Source: Desulfobotulus pelophilus (GTDB taxonomy: Bacteria; Desulfobacterota; Desulfobacteria; Desulfobacterales; ASO4-4). From it: 64,000 nt of DNA. Shown one piece after another: positions 19,611 to 28,388 of this stretch. The notes below the pieces were generated by a model, which saw nothing but the letters and a program-made list of their open reading frames with translations, ran no database searches and was not told the DNA's origin. The number at the start of each line of letters is the position of its first letter. The first letter of the stretch is position 1. A program made the position numbers and the translations under genes. Where the stretch lies: positions 90,680 to 154,679 of the forward strand of contig NZ_JAPFPW010000009.1 of assembly GCF_026155325.1 (NCBI RefSeq), in the 5' to 3' direction.

Positions 19611-20909
19611 ATGAAAACGGATCAAAAAGACAGGGCTTCTGCCTTCTGGATGCCCTTTACCCCCATTGAAGCAGCAGCCAATCCTTTGCGCGTGGCCTCC
19701 GGTCAGGGAAGCTGGCTTGTTCTGGAAGACGGCAGCAGGCTTCTTGACGGTATTTCCAGCTGGTGGGTGAACCTGCACGGCCATGGAAGAAGAGAAATTG
19801 CTGAAGCCATTTATCATCAGGCTTTAACCCTTGAGCAGGTGATCCCTGCCGGACTCACCCATGGGCCTGCCGAAGCCCTGGCCGAAGGGGTATTGTCCCA
19901 CCTGCCCGAAGCCCTCTGCCGGATGTTTTACTCCGATGATGGCTCCACCGCCGTGGAGGTGGCTTTGAAAATGGCGGTGCAGTACTGGTGGAATCAGGGA
20001 GAAACCCGGCGCACCCGTTTTCTTGCCTTTGAAGGGGCTTATCATGGCGATACCCTCGGTGCCATGAGTGTGGGAGACAGATCCAGCGGATTTTCCGATC
20101 CCTTCAGGCCCCTGATGTTTGATGTCACCTATCTTCCCTGGCCTTCAACCTGGGATGATGATGAGGATGTGGAATTGAAAGAAGCAGCAGCTCTGAAGAC
20201 ACTGGATGAGGCCTTGGAAAACCATGGGGATACCTTTGCAGGGCTTATTATGGAACCTTTGATTCAGGGCGCAGGGGGTATGCGGTTCTGCAGGCCGGAA
20301 TTTCTTCTGGGTGTTCAGGCCCGCATGAAGGCTGCCGGGCTTCTTATCATCTATGATGAGGTCATGACGGGTTTTGGCCGGACGGGTGAATGGTTTTCCT
20401 GTGTGAAAGCAAAAACGTCTCCGGATATTGTCTGCCTTTCCAAGGGAATTACGGGAGGCTTTCTGCCTCTGGGGGCTACGGTGACGACAAAAAAGGTGCA
20501 GGATGCTTTTCTGGGAGACGATCCTTCCCGGACCTTCTGGCATGGACATTCCTATACGGCCAATCCCCTGGCATGTGCAGCCGGTCTTGCTTCCCTGGAG
20601 CTAATGGAGGAGGAACCCTTCCGGAAATTTGAAAACTGGCACCGGGAGTTGGGAGAAGCCTTGAAAAATCATCCCCGTATCCGTCGGTTCCGGGCCATGG
20701 GTACCATTGCGGCCATGGAGCTTTTATCCGATGGCAGCGGCGGATATTTTGATGTTTCGGGACCTTTGCTGCGCAAAGCTTTTCTGGATGCGGGGGTATT
20801 GCTCAGGCCCCTTGGTAATGTGATCTATATTCTGCCACCCTATTGTACGACAAGGGAAGAACTTACCCTGATTTATGAAAGCATTCTTCGTGTTCTTTCC
20901 ACTTTCTGA
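19611..20909 (+). CDS. bioA: Adenosylmethionine-8-amino-7-oxononanoate aminotransferase
   Basis: PLP enzyme that uses SAM as amino donor to make 7,8-diaminopelargonate in biotin synthesis. The 432-residue protein has the class III aminotransferase marks: FWMPFTPIE near the start, DGISSWWVNLHGHG, the FYSDDGSTAVEVALKMA cofactor segment, IIYDEVMTGFGRTG, and the Schiff-base lysine K278 in CLSKGITGG. The ATG at 19611 has AAAAGGAG ten bases upstream; an in-frame ATG at 19584 overlaps that site and is less likely. It is separated from bioD by 1.9 kb of degenerate DNA and followed 81 bases later by fabG. Confidence 0.95.
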   Translation: MKTDQKDRASAFWMPFTPIEAAANPLRVASGQGSWLVLEDGSRLLDGISSWWVNLHGHGRREIAEAIYHQALTLEQVIPAGLTHGPAEALAEGVLSHLPEALCRMFYSDDGSTAVEVALKMAVQYWWNQGETRRTRFLAFEGAYHGDTLGAMSVGDRSSGFSDPFRPLMFDVTYLPWPSTWDDDEDVELKEAAALKTLDEALENHGDTFAGLIMEPLIQGAGGMRFCRPEFLLGVQARMKAAGLLIIYDEVMTGFGRTGEWFSCVKAKTSPDIVCLSKGITGGFLPLGATVTTKKVQDAFLGDDPSRTFWHGHSYTANPLACAAGLASLELMEEEPFRKFENWHRELGEALKNHPRIRRFRAMGTIAAMELLSDGSGGYFDVSGPLLRKAFLDAGVLLRPLGNVIYILPPYCTTREELTLIYESILRVLSTF

Positions 20910-20990
20910 AGAAGGAAAAGAAGTGAGAACCTTGCAGGTTTCAGGTCTTTGGGGTAAAAAAGCCCTTTAATGGTAATAAGGAGGTTTTGG

Positions 20991-21722
20991 ATGGAAAAGG
21001 ATGCAGCAGTTGCTTTGGTTACGGGTGCCGGAAAGGGTATAGGGCGCGCCATTGCCCAGATGCTCGGAGAAAAGGGATTTTATGTCTGCCTTGCCTTCCG
21101 ATCCAGCCGTTCCGGAGCAGAGGAGGCCCTTGAAACCATATGCAGTCTGGGTGGAAGAGGTGAGCTTGTGCAGCTGGATGTAACCGATGCCGCTGCCTGT
21201 GAGAGTAACCTTGATGCACTGATTAAGCAGACGGGACGTCTGGATGTACTGGTGAATAATGCGGGTATGCGCAAAGATGGTCTGATGGTATGTATGAAAA
21301 ACGATGCCTGGGAAGAGGTGATGCGTACCAATCTGGATAGTTTTTTTTATCTTACAAGACCTGTTGCCCGTCAGATGCTGCGCCAACGCTATGGCCGTAT
21401 CATTTCTATCGGATCTGCGTCCGGTCAGGCCGGTGTGGCCGGTCAGGTGAATTATTCGGCCTCTAAGGCCGGTCTGATGGGAGCCAGCAAAGCGTTGGCC
21501 CGCGAGCTGGCCAGCCGGAACATTACGGTGAATGTGGTAGCGCCCGGTTTCATTTCAACGGACATGACAGAAGACTTGAATATGGAAGTTCTGATAAAGG
21601 AGATTCCGGCTGGAAGACCGGGCAGGGCAGAGGAAGTGGCTTCGCTGGTAGCCTTTCTTGCTTCTCCGGAAGCCTCCTATGTGACAGGGCAGGTGATTGG
21701 TGTGAATGGTGGGTTGTATTAA
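20991..21722 (+). CDS. fabG: 3-oxoacyl-ACP reductase, FabG-type SDR
   Basis: Short-chain dehydrogenase of 243 residues that reduces 3-oxoacyl-ACP with NADPH. It has the Rossmann motif TGAGKGIG, NNAG, catalytic S142, Y155 and K159 (YSASK), and the C-terminal VTGQVIGVNGG typical of FabG. A near-perfect TAAGGAGG ribosome site sets the start at 20991. Its position after bioA suggests a reductase supplying the BioC-dependent elongation of the masked pimelate chain. Other SDR substrates cannot be excluded. Confidence 0.85.
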   Translation: MEKDAAVALVTGAGKGIGRAIAQMLGEKGFYVCLAFRSSRSGAEEALETICSLGGRGELVQLDVTDAAACESNLDALIKQTGRLDVLVNNAGMRKDGLMVCMKNDAWEEVMRTNLDSFFYLTRPVARQMLRQRYGRIISIGSASGQAGVAGQVNYSASKAGLMGASKALARELASRNITVNVVAPGFISTDMTEDLNMEVLIKEIPAGRPGRAEEVASLVAFLASPEASYVTGQVIGVNGGLY

Positions 21723-22052
21723 AATCAAGATGATATTTTGTTGCCAGCTTTATTCGGCCATGGATACTGTCTGAGTTGGGAAAAGACTGTATCGGCATTG
21801 TACCTGTCTGACAGATTAAGGGGGCAGAGGTTGGTTTCGTCGGCAGAGCTTGGTCCGGATCATGGGTCCTTATACGGCCGCTAACTTGCAATGCCCTATC
21901 GTAGAAAGAACTACGGATATAGACGGATCGTCGGATTTGTTGATATGGAAAAAGAATATGACCTGCCTGTGCACCTTCCGCGTTAAGTGTACAGGCCTTC
22001 TGTGGGTCTTTTGGGTTATGCACAGGATTGATTGACTTGAAAGGTAGAAAAA
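21723..22052 (+). other. Intergenic region between fabG and trm112, nothing recognised
   Basis: 330 bases. Long minus-strand open frames occur, but their translation looks like out-of-frame noise and has no start context. There is no clear terminator and no tRNA T-loop. Confidence 0.45.
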
Positions 22053-22238
22053 ATGGGATTGAACCCTGAATTACTGGAAGTACTGGCCTGTCCCCGTTGC
22101 CGGGGCAAGGTGCTGGAGAATGAACAGGCTCAGGAGCTCGTGTGTGAGCCTTGTGCCGTAGCCTATGAAATTCGTGACGGCATTCCCGTGATGCTGCCCG
22201 AAGCTGCCCGCACCCTTGGTTCTGAAAGAGGGGCCTGA
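22053..22238 (+). CDS. Trm112-family zinc-ribbon protein
   Basis: Small protein of 61 residues with two CxxC pairs (C13/C16 and C31/C34) and the family segments LLEVLACPRCRG and YEIRDGIPVMLPEEA-like. Bacterial members of this family (YcaR type) have no firmly assigned function; the eukaryotic homologue activates methyltransferases. It ends one base before yicC, so the two are coupled. Confidence 0.88.
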   Translation: MGLNPELLEVLACPRCRGKVLENEQAQELVCEPCAVAYEIRDGIPVMLPEAARTLGSERGA

Positions 22239-23126
22239 ATGATGAAAAGCATGACAGCCTATGCCAGAGCTTCCCGCACGGAAGGGGAGCTGACGGCAGA
22301 TGTGGAAATCCGCACTTACAACAGTCGGCACCTCGATCCTATGATTCGGGTACCATCGGGCATGAACGGGCTGGAAGAGCGTATCAAAGCCATGCTGGCG
22401 TCCCGGTTGGCACGAGGAAGGGTTGAGGTTCGTCTTCAGATCAGTGATATGCAGCAGGCCATGGATGCTTTTGAAGTGGATATGGCAAGGGCCGCCTCAT
22501 GTAAATCCGCATTGGAATGCCTTGCCAGAACCCTTGATATCCCAGGCGAGGTAAGTCTTGGAATGATTCTTGACGCGGGTACCGGTATTCTGCGAACGGC
22601 TGAAAAAACAGTGGATCCTGAACGTCTGCTCCCGGTGGTGGAAACGGTCATGGGGGAAGCGCTGGATTCCATTGATGCCATGCGCTGTACGGAAGGCCGG
22701 TATCTTGCCGATGATTTCAGGCGCAGGCTGGACTGGATTGAAGAGCAGGTCAATGCCATAGAAACGGCGTCCGAGGACCTTGTCACTCTGTATCGGAACC
22801 GTCTTATGGAAAGGGTCAGTCTCCTGCTGCAGGATGCGGGGCTTGAGGCAGATCCGGGAAGGCTTTTGCAGGAAGCGGCTATTCTTGCAGACCGCAGTGA
22901 TATTTCAGAAGAAGTTGTTCGTGCCAGAAGCCATATCCTTCATTTCCGAGATATTATGGATGGTTCGGAGCCCGGTGGGCGGAAGCTGAATTTTCTGCTT
23001 CAGGAATTCAACAGGGAGTTTAATACCATGGGTTCGAAAGCCGGAGACAGCAGTGTGGCTCATCGTGTTGTGGCTGTAAAGGCGGAACTGGAAAAGCTTC
23101 GTGAGCAGGTTCAGAACATTGAGTAG
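22239..23126 (+). CDS. yicC: YicC-family endoribonuclease
   Basis: The 295-residue protein has the YicC N-terminal domain (MKSMTAYARASRTEG start, IRTYNSRHLDPMIR) and the C-terminal DUF1732 domain ending GRKLNFLLQEFNREFNTMGSKA, the most conserved part of the family. The E. coli homologue is reported to be an endoribonuclease that affects small-RNA turnover. The start codon follows the trm112 stop directly. The order yicC-remA-gmk is conserved in many deltaproteobacteria and Firmicutes. Confidence 0.93.
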   Translation: MMKSMTAYARASRTEGELTADVEIRTYNSRHLDPMIRVPSGMNGLEERIKAMLASRLARGRVEVRLQISDMQQAMDAFEVDMARAASCKSALECLARTLDIPGEVSLGMILDAGTGILRTAEKTVDPERLLPVVETVMGEALDSIDAMRCTEGRYLADDFRRRLDWIEEQVNAIETASEDLVTLYRNRLMERVSLLLQDAGLEADPGRLLQEAAILADRSDISEEVVRARSHILHFRDIMDGSEPGGRKLNFLLQEFNREFNTMGSKAGDSSVAHRVVAVKAELEKLREQVQNIE

Positions 23127-23217
23127 CGGTACGAGAAAAGAGGCAAAGGGCCTTACAACCAAAAAAGGGCTGGAACCGATCATCTGTATCCGATGACATC
23201 CCCGAGAAAGGCTTCCC

Positions 23218-23517
23218 ATGGCAAATTCATTGAAGAGCGGTAAAGGCAGATCGGATCAGAATCTCTTAAGTATTGGTTTCGGCAGCAGTGTGGTCGCGGA
23301 TCGGGTTGTGGCTATTGTTTCCCCCAATTCGGCCCCCATGAAACGTCTGAAGGATGAAGCGAAAGAAGATAAAAGGCTGGTGGATGCTACCCATGGCAGA
23401 AGAACCCGGTCCATTATTGTGCTGGATTCGAATCATGTGGTGCTTTCTGCCATTCAATCAGAAACCATATCCCAGCGTTACGGGGCGCTGAAAGATCATG
23501 AGGATGATGCAAGCTAA
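23218..23517 (+). CDS. RemA/YlzA-family DNA-binding regulator (DUF370)
   Basis: Small protein of 99 residues matching DUF370: [52 protein letters not shown] and [13 protein letters not shown]. In Bacillus, RemA is a DNA-binding activator of biofilm matrix genes; the role in deltaproteobacteria is not established. The N-terminus is about 12 residues longer than the Bacillus protein. It overlaps gmk by 20 bases, between yicC and gmk as expected. Confidence 0.9.
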   Translation: MANSLKSGKGRSDQNLLSIGFGSSVVADRVVAIVSPNSAPMKRLKDEAKEDKRLVDATHGRRTRSIIVLDSNHVVLSAIQSETISQRYGALKDHEDDAS

Positions 23518-24133
23518 CGAACGTATACAATCAGAAAATGGCGGAAAAAGGGGACGGCTTTTTGTGGTATCTGCCCCTTCGGGAACAGGAAAAACAACGC
23601 TGTGCACGGCTTTACGGGAGCGTTTTCCTGATCTCTCCTATTCCATATCCTATACCACCCGTTCTCCCCGCAAAGGAGAGAAAGACGGTAGAGATTATTT
23701 TTTTATTTCTCTGGAGGAATTCAGGGCAGGTATAGATCAGGGCCGGTGGGTGGAATGGGCGGAAGTGCATGGAAATTATTATGGCACTTCCGCCTTTGCT
23801 TTGGAAAAGACCCTGTCTTCCGGCGGTGATCTTCTGCTGGAAATAGACGTTCAGGGTATGCGCCAGATTCTGGAGCGCTTTCCCGAGGCGGTCACCATTT
23901 TTATTCTGCCTCCCTCTGTGGCCAGTCTTCGGGAACGTCTGTTCAAACGAGGAACGGATGCTTCTGAGGTGATTGAACGTCGCATAGCCGATGCCATTCT
24001 GGAGATAGCCCGTAAGGATGCCTATCGTTACCGCATTGTGAATGACGATTTTGAGAGGGCCAGAGATGCCCTGCTCTTTCTTATTGATGCCTGCAGGAAA
24101 TATGAAGATCCGGATACAACGGATTTTCTGTAG
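23498..24133 (+). CDS. gmk: Guanylate kinase
   Basis: Phosphorylates GMP to GDP; cytoplasmic. The 211-residue protein has the P-loop APSGTGKTT, the GMP-binding [19 protein letters not shown] segment, [10 protein letters not shown] and the lid ERLFKRGTD. Several ATGs lie close together at the start (23498, 23504, 23507) without a clear ribosome site, so the exact start may differ by a few codons. It overlaps remA, suggesting translational coupling. Confidence 0.96.
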   Translation: MRMMQANERIQSENGGKRGRLFVVSAPSGTGKTTLCTALRERFPDLSYSISYTTRSPRKGEKDGRDYFFISLEEFRAGIDQGRWVEWAEVHGNYYGTSAFALEKTLSSGGDLLLEIDVQGMRQILERFPEAVTIFILPPSVASLRERLFKRGTDASEVIERRIADAILEIARKDAYRYRIVNDDFERARDALLFLIDACRKYEDPDTTDFL

Positions 24134-24145
24134 AAACGGAATGCA

Positions 24146-24913
24146 ATGAAAAAAAACAAGCCCTCACGGGCTATTTCAGCCAAAGTGAGCTCTGAGGATC
24201 TTTATGGTATCCATCCTGTCACCGAAGCCCTGAGGGCAGGTCTGCGTTCCTGCAAGGCACTGTTTCTTTCAGACACGGAAAACCCGCGGTTTTCAGAATT
24301 GGTCCGGTTGGCCATGGAAAAGGGGATTGTTCCTCAGGCCTGCAGCATGGAACAGCTGACTTCCATGGTGTCTGGCGCGGTACATCAGGGCGTTGTGCTG
24401 AGGGTTTCTCCCTTCAGGTTCCGTGATCCCGATGTCCTGATACGTGGAGATTCTCCACTGGTGATTGTGGCCGATGGTATGGAGGATCCCCGTAACCTGG
24501 GTGCCATTGCCCGCACAGCCCTCTGTCTGGGGGCAACGGGAATTGTCATTCCAAAGGATCGTGCCGCTGGCCCTACACCTGCGGCAGTGAAGGCTTCAGC
24601 AGGTGCTCTGGAGCACCTGCCTCTGTGTCAGGTGGTGAATATCACACGGTTTCTTGAAGAAGGTAAAAAAAAGGGCTTCTGGGTGGCGGGTCTGGACGGC
24701 AAGGGGCAGCCCCTGCCGTCTGCCGGACTGAATGGTCCCCTCATCCTTGTGGTGGGTGGAGAGGATCGTGGGGTTCGCCCTCTGGTCCAGAAACACTGTG
24801 ATGTTATGGTGTCCATTCCGCAGACAGGACCAGTCGGTTCCCTCAATGCATCGGTGGCGGCGGCTCTGGCTATCTATGAAATTAGGCGCAGTAGTCTGGT
24901 GGGTTTCAGATAG
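24146..24913 (+). CDS. rlmB: 23S rRNA 2'-O-ribose methyltransferase, RlmB type
   Basis: SpoU-family (trefoil-knot) methyltransferase of 255 residues. An N-terminal substrate-binding domain (LYGIHPVTEALRAG) is followed by the three knot motifs: VADGMEDPRNLGAIARTA, VVGGEDRGVRPLV and SIPQTGPVGSLNASVAAAL. Members with this layout methylate G2251 of 23S rRNA. Start spacing from gmk is 12 bases. The gene borders an insertion-sequence graveyard directly downstream, and its last residues look intact. Confidence 0.88.
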   Translation: MKKNKPSRAISAKVSSEDLYGIHPVTEALRAGLRSCKALFLSDTENPRFSELVRLAMEKGIVPQACSMEQLTSMVSGAVHQGVVLRVSPFRFRDPDVLIRGDSPLVIVADGMEDPRNLGAIARTALCLGATGIVIPKDRAAGPTPAAVKASAGALEHLPLCQVVNITRFLEEGKKKGFWVAGLDGKGQPLPSAGLNGPLILVVGGEDRGVRPLVQKHCDVMVSIPQTGPVGSLNASVAAALAIYEIRRSSLVGFR

Positions 24914-24931
24914 TGTCGTTAGATTGTGTAG

Positions 24932-25340
24932 TTATGAGATTATAGCCCAAAGATAAATGCACTGGATGTGAATAGCCGCAAGGAACGAGGCTGTATTCTT
25001 CGTATACCGAGTTGCTATGCCGCGCCAACGCTTCAAGTGGAGAAAAGCATTTTCTATCAAGAGGCTAATTCTGTATAGGTATTTGTCGTAACCACAAAGC
25101 TCCTTCCGATTCTTCCTTGGTGGAAAGACAGGCTCCATTCCTTGCTTTTCTGTCATCTCCTCGGTCAGCGATAAGACACTGTGTGGCAAATCCTTCGATC
25201 AAGGCAGCGGCCTACTTGCAATCTGCTGTTGTACTTTTTGAAATAATAGCTCAGACCGGCACGTCATGCACATCCACGGTCAGATGCAATTTTATATTAG
25301 GCGCCCTTTTGTGCGAGTCATGTTTTGATTCCAGCCTAGG
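24932..25340 (-). pseudogene. IS5-family transposase remnant
   Basis: Minus-strand fragment of a DDE transposase. The 5' part, read through two stop codons, gives KLHLTVDVHDVPV, TTADCK and LIADRG. After a frameshift near 25160 it continues PPRKNRKELCGYDKYLYR and ENAFLHLKRWRGIATRY, the catalytic-Glu region of IS5-type enzymes, ending YLWAIIS at 24935. The N-terminal third and the element ends were not identified. Confidence 0.85.
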
Positions 25341-25368
25341 TAGAAGCAAGATAGATGCCACCTAAAGT

Positions 25369-25800
25369 ATGATTTTTTTAAGCTGCCTCCAGGTAAGATT
25401 TTTTCATGATATGGCCTTGCTTTTTATCAGGATTAAGTATCACCGTAAGCTCCGGCTGGGTATGATTCATCATTCCGACCGCGGCAGCCAGTATTGTTCC
25501 GCGGATTACCGCAAACTTCCTGGCCAGTTCAAAATGCCTGCATCAATGAGCCTTCCGGGGAAACTGTTATGATAACGCACCTATTGAGAGGTTTTGGGGG
25601 GTACTGAAAAACGAGCTCATTCATCATCAGCGTTACGAAACCTGGCAGGAAGCCATACGCCAGATACAACCTACATAGAAATTTTCTACAATCGGCAACG
25701 ACGGCAGAAGAGGCTTGGTTATCTCTGCTCCCGCAGCCATGAGAAACATTTTTCAAAGAGCTCCAGGTGGCTTACATGCATTTGGTGTCCGCTATTGACG
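25369..25800 (+). pseudogene. IS3-family OrfB transposase remnant
   Basis: Plus-strand C-terminal fragment of an integrase-type transposase. GMIHHSDRGSQYCSADYRKL (second catalytic Asp region) is followed, in shifted frames, by CYDNAPIERFWGVLKNELIH and IEIFYNRQRRQKRLGYL. At least two frameshifts and one stop are needed to join them. The orfA part and the first catalytic Asp are missing. Confidence 0.85.
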
Positions 25801-25839
25801 ACCGACCCTATATGGAACCGCTCAAAGCTGTTAAAAGAC

Positions 25840-26384
25840 TGGAATCACTACCCAAATAAGTTCAGCTGATCCAGACGTTTGTCTTCGCGTTTCTGATTCC
25901 GGGTATATTCACGGACTATATTCTCATCCTTACTAAGTGTGGATACATAGTAGTCTCTTGCCCAAAAGTACTTTCCTATAAAATTTTGCTTTCGACCCTG
26001 AAAATTTTGCGCCATCTGAATCGCACTTTTGCTTTTCAAAAAACCTAGTACTTGTGAAACTGGATACTGTGGCGGTATCGACAAAAGCATATGCACATGA
26101 TCTGAATGCAGATGCTCTTCCAAAACCCGACACTGCTTTTGGCCTGCAAGATCATGTAAAATTTTCCTGAGGTAATGCCAAATTGATCCATAAATTTTCT
26201 GCTTACGGTATTGGGTCTCTAGGCACGTGCAATCCCAGCGGGTGTGGCTTAAGCTTTGATCGTCATACATAGGCAGTCGCCACTTCATGAACTTTGAGCG
26301 GTTTTGGGTGGAAGACTTCCTTTCTATTCCTGGAAATGTCAAGCTCTGGGAGTCCCCCGGCAGAGCCGGTAATTTACCCTTTTT
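25840..26384 (-). mobile_element. IS200/IS605-family element, probably transposase-only
   Basis: Contains one Y1 transposase gene. At the end upstream of that gene lies a subterminal hairpin, CCGGC (26357-26361) and GCCGG (26365-26369) with a three-base loop, as expected for the left end of such single-strand transposons. No tnpB is present. The right boundary is approximate and not defined by a clear hairpin. Confidence 0.6.
25848..26270 (-). CDS. tnpA: IS200/IS605-family Y1 transposase TnpA, possibly defective
   Basis: HUH single-strand transposase of 140 residues. The metal-binding HUH motif is in LHSDHVHMLLSIPP and the nucleophilic tyrosine in YFWARDYYVSTL. Most of the protein matches the family, but after TRWDC the normally conserved strand (pattern KYHxVFxPKYRRK) is replaced by TCLETQYRK, shorter by about three residues while the frame stays open. 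That strand is part of the core sheet, so the enzyme may be inactive. The start at 26270 gives the standard MYDDQSLSHTRW N-terminus. Confidence 0.85.
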   Translation of the reverse strand: MYDDQSLSHTRWDCTCLETQYRKQKIYGSIWHYLRKILHDLAGQKQCRVLEEHLHSDHVHMLLSIPPQYPVSQVLGFLKSKSAIQMAQNFQGRKQNFIGKYFWARDYYVSTLSKDENIVREYTRNQKREDKRLDQLNLFG

Positions 26385-28388
26385 TTATGGTGTGAGTATA
26401 TTCGGGCGTTTTTTCCCTACCTCATGGAGCATGATTATGGCCTCATGGGGCAATGTTGCAAAAGATTCATGGATTTCAAATTCTGCATTACCTTTTTGCC
26501 TGTAAAACCAATTTCTTGAGCCTTGTTGATCTGGAGAAAGCAGTGCCAAAAAATGACCATTTTGTATCATCCCATACTCTTTATATTTTTTTTCCCGCTC
26601 AATAACGTTGGATTTAAGCAGTAAGCGCCCATTTTGACTGTTGATGGTGTAAAGGGACATGCCCGCATAGATTTCTGCTTTCTCGATCTTACCACCATTA
26701 AAGTGGATATCTTTAGGATTCAGGCCCGTTTCAAAAAAAAGAATGCGGTCTTTTACGATGTGATGGCTTTTTAGGGCAGGAAGCAGAGAGATCCCATCCA
26801 AATTTACCCCTTTCGGGTCAATTTTGAGATCTTCCATAAGCGTGGGCAGTATATCAGCAAGCATGGCTTGCTGTCTGCGGCTTCCTGTTTCATAAGAGTT
26901 TTGACCATACCTCCGGAAAGCCAGCATGACACGGTACTGTCTTGGAGAAAGAACAGAAGTACCATGTCCCCAATCAATATCACCTTGCCTTAGGGGGGCA
27001 TTGATGGATTTTCCATAAGGCTGATGGAGTGGTTCTCCAAGCCCTTCTCCATGATCGGAAAGGAGAATAACCCATGCATTTTCAAGTAGATTTTTACGTT
27101 CCAACATTTCTATGATGCTACCGAACTGTTGATCTGCAGCCTGTAGGGAAAGGGTGTACTCCTTTACTCTTTTGTCTGCAGTATCGGTTATCAGAGGAGC
27201 ATTTTTCCATATAAACGGGTAATGGGGCAGGCAAAGATGGATTGCAATAAAGGCTGGAGATCTGGGATTATTGGGTAATTTTGCATTCAGATGCCGGACA
27301 AAGGTTGCCGGATCATAGGTTATATGTGCAGGGCGGTTTGTGTGGGAGAAAGGGAAGAAGATACGACCGAAAAGGCCGTTGATAAAGAGGTTGGAGAGGG
27401 CAGTGTCATTGAAAGTCGCCAGTAGAAAATCTGCAGCTCCCATAACTGGCCCTGCAACGGCATCAAACCCAAAAGATTCATCAATATTGCTGAATCTTTT
27501 CTCATCCGTTGCAAAAAAAGTGAAGTAGCCTGCCTTTTTGAAATCATGTGGCAGGGCCTTGGCAAGAGCTTCCGGGTCCGGAACCGTCAGATTGAAATCA
27601 ACCCCGGCATCCCATGGATACTTTCCAGTGAGGATACTGACCCACGCGGGAAAGGTGCGGGCGATGGGCGTGTACGTTTCTGGAAAAGCAATAGCATTAT
27701 TGAGAAAGGCATTTACATGGGGTGTTATTTCTGTGTTGTGTAAAAGAGTGGTAAAATCTGGCCTGAGAGAATCGATACCGATGAGAATGATATGGGGTGG
27801 TTTTTCATTATCTAGAGTTCTGTTGCCAGTTTCTGAGGGAATGAAAAAGAAAGATGGCATATAAGCAAACTGGGGGAGGCTGAGGGCCGCAAAAAAAATT
27901 CCGTATAGCAGCAGAGCAGGAAGAGTCCTGTATTTTTTTGTCTGAATGTCATGCCGGATTTTGAAAATCGTAAGGATTGTCAGGATTCCTCCACTGAGTA
28001 AAAGAAAAAGCCAAGCTGTTGGTTTGGAAACTGTAACTTGTGAATGGGGGAAAAGAATCGTATTGATTCCCATCAGAAGAGAAAAAAGTAAGAAAAAAGA
28101 ACCTGCTAAGGCCAGTATAGGACGGACAGCGCAATGAAAATGTAAAATAGTACTGCTCATCCAGTAGGTTGCAAGGGATCCCCAACAAATAATGATCAGA
28201 TGGCCTGTGAAGAAAAGGATAAGATACTTTTGCAAATGCTGGGTTTTAAAAGCATCCTGGATCAGGCTGGGTATGACTTTTTCTGGAAGAATAAGAGCGA
28301 TGGACGGTTGAAAAATAAACATACTTAAAATATGAAAAACTGTAAAAATCAAGAATATAAATAGAAATGTTTTTTTGAACGTTACCAC
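26385..28388 (-). CDS. Membrane-bound sulfatase-fold protein (alkaline phosphatase superfamily)
   Basis: Protein of 667 residues: about five membrane spans in the first 190 residues, then a sulfatase/phosphoglycerol-transferase domain on the outer face. Seen are IILIGIDSLRPDF (metal binding), a Thr/Ser-rich nucleophile region ARTFPAWVSILTGKYP, and SDHGEGLGE. This layout is that of LtaS/OpgB/EptA-like phospho-transferases as well as true sulfatases, so the transferred group is unknown. GTG start at 28388 with AGGAG five bases upstream, overlapping the ligase-like gene. Last gene of the pilA-linked cassette; an IS200-type element abuts its 3' end. Confidence 0.8.
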   Translation of the reverse strand: MVTFKKTFLFIFLIFTVFHILSMFIFQPSIALILPEKVIPSLIQDAFKTQHLQKYLILFFTGHLIIICWGSLATYWMSSTILHFHCAVRPILALAGSFFLLFSLLMGINTILFPHSQVTVSKPTAWLFLLLSGGILTILTIFKIRHDIQTKKYRTLPALLLYGIFFAALSLPQFAYMPSFFFIPSETGNRTLDNEKPPHIILIGIDSLRPDFTTLLHNTEITPHVNAFLNNAIAFPETYTPIARTFPAWVSILTGKYPWDAGVDFNLTVPDPEALAKALPHDFKKAGYFTFFATDEKRFSNIDESFGFDAVAGPVMGAADFLLATFNDTALSNLFINGLFGRIFFPFSHTNRPAHITYDPATFVRHLNAKLPNNPRSPAFIAIHLCLPHYPFIWKNAPLITDTADKRVKEYTLSLQAADQQFGSIIEMLERKNLLENAWVILLSDHGEGLGEPLHQPYGKSINAPLRQGDIDWGHGTSVLSPRQYRVMLAFRRYGQNSYETGSRRQQAMLADILPTLMEDLKIDPKGVNLDGISLLPALKSHHIVKDRILFFETGLNPKDIHFNGGKIEKAEIYAGMSLYTINSQNGRLLLKSNVIEREKKYKEYGMIQNGHFLALLSPDQQGSRNWFYRQKGNAEFEIHESFATLPHEAIIMLHEVGKKRPNILTP

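Noticed and set aside
21723..22052. Long minus-strand open frame with a SGRIRTHDPDQALPTKP-like stretch.
   Set aside because: No ribosome site and low-complexity, tRNA-antisense-like composition; no tRNA could be folded on the other strand either.
25816..26303. 12-base inverted match (AACCGCTCAAAG and CTTTGAGCGGTT) around the IS200-type element.
   Set aside because: IS200/IS605 elements have no terminal inverted repeats, and a 12-mer match is expected by chance in a window this size.
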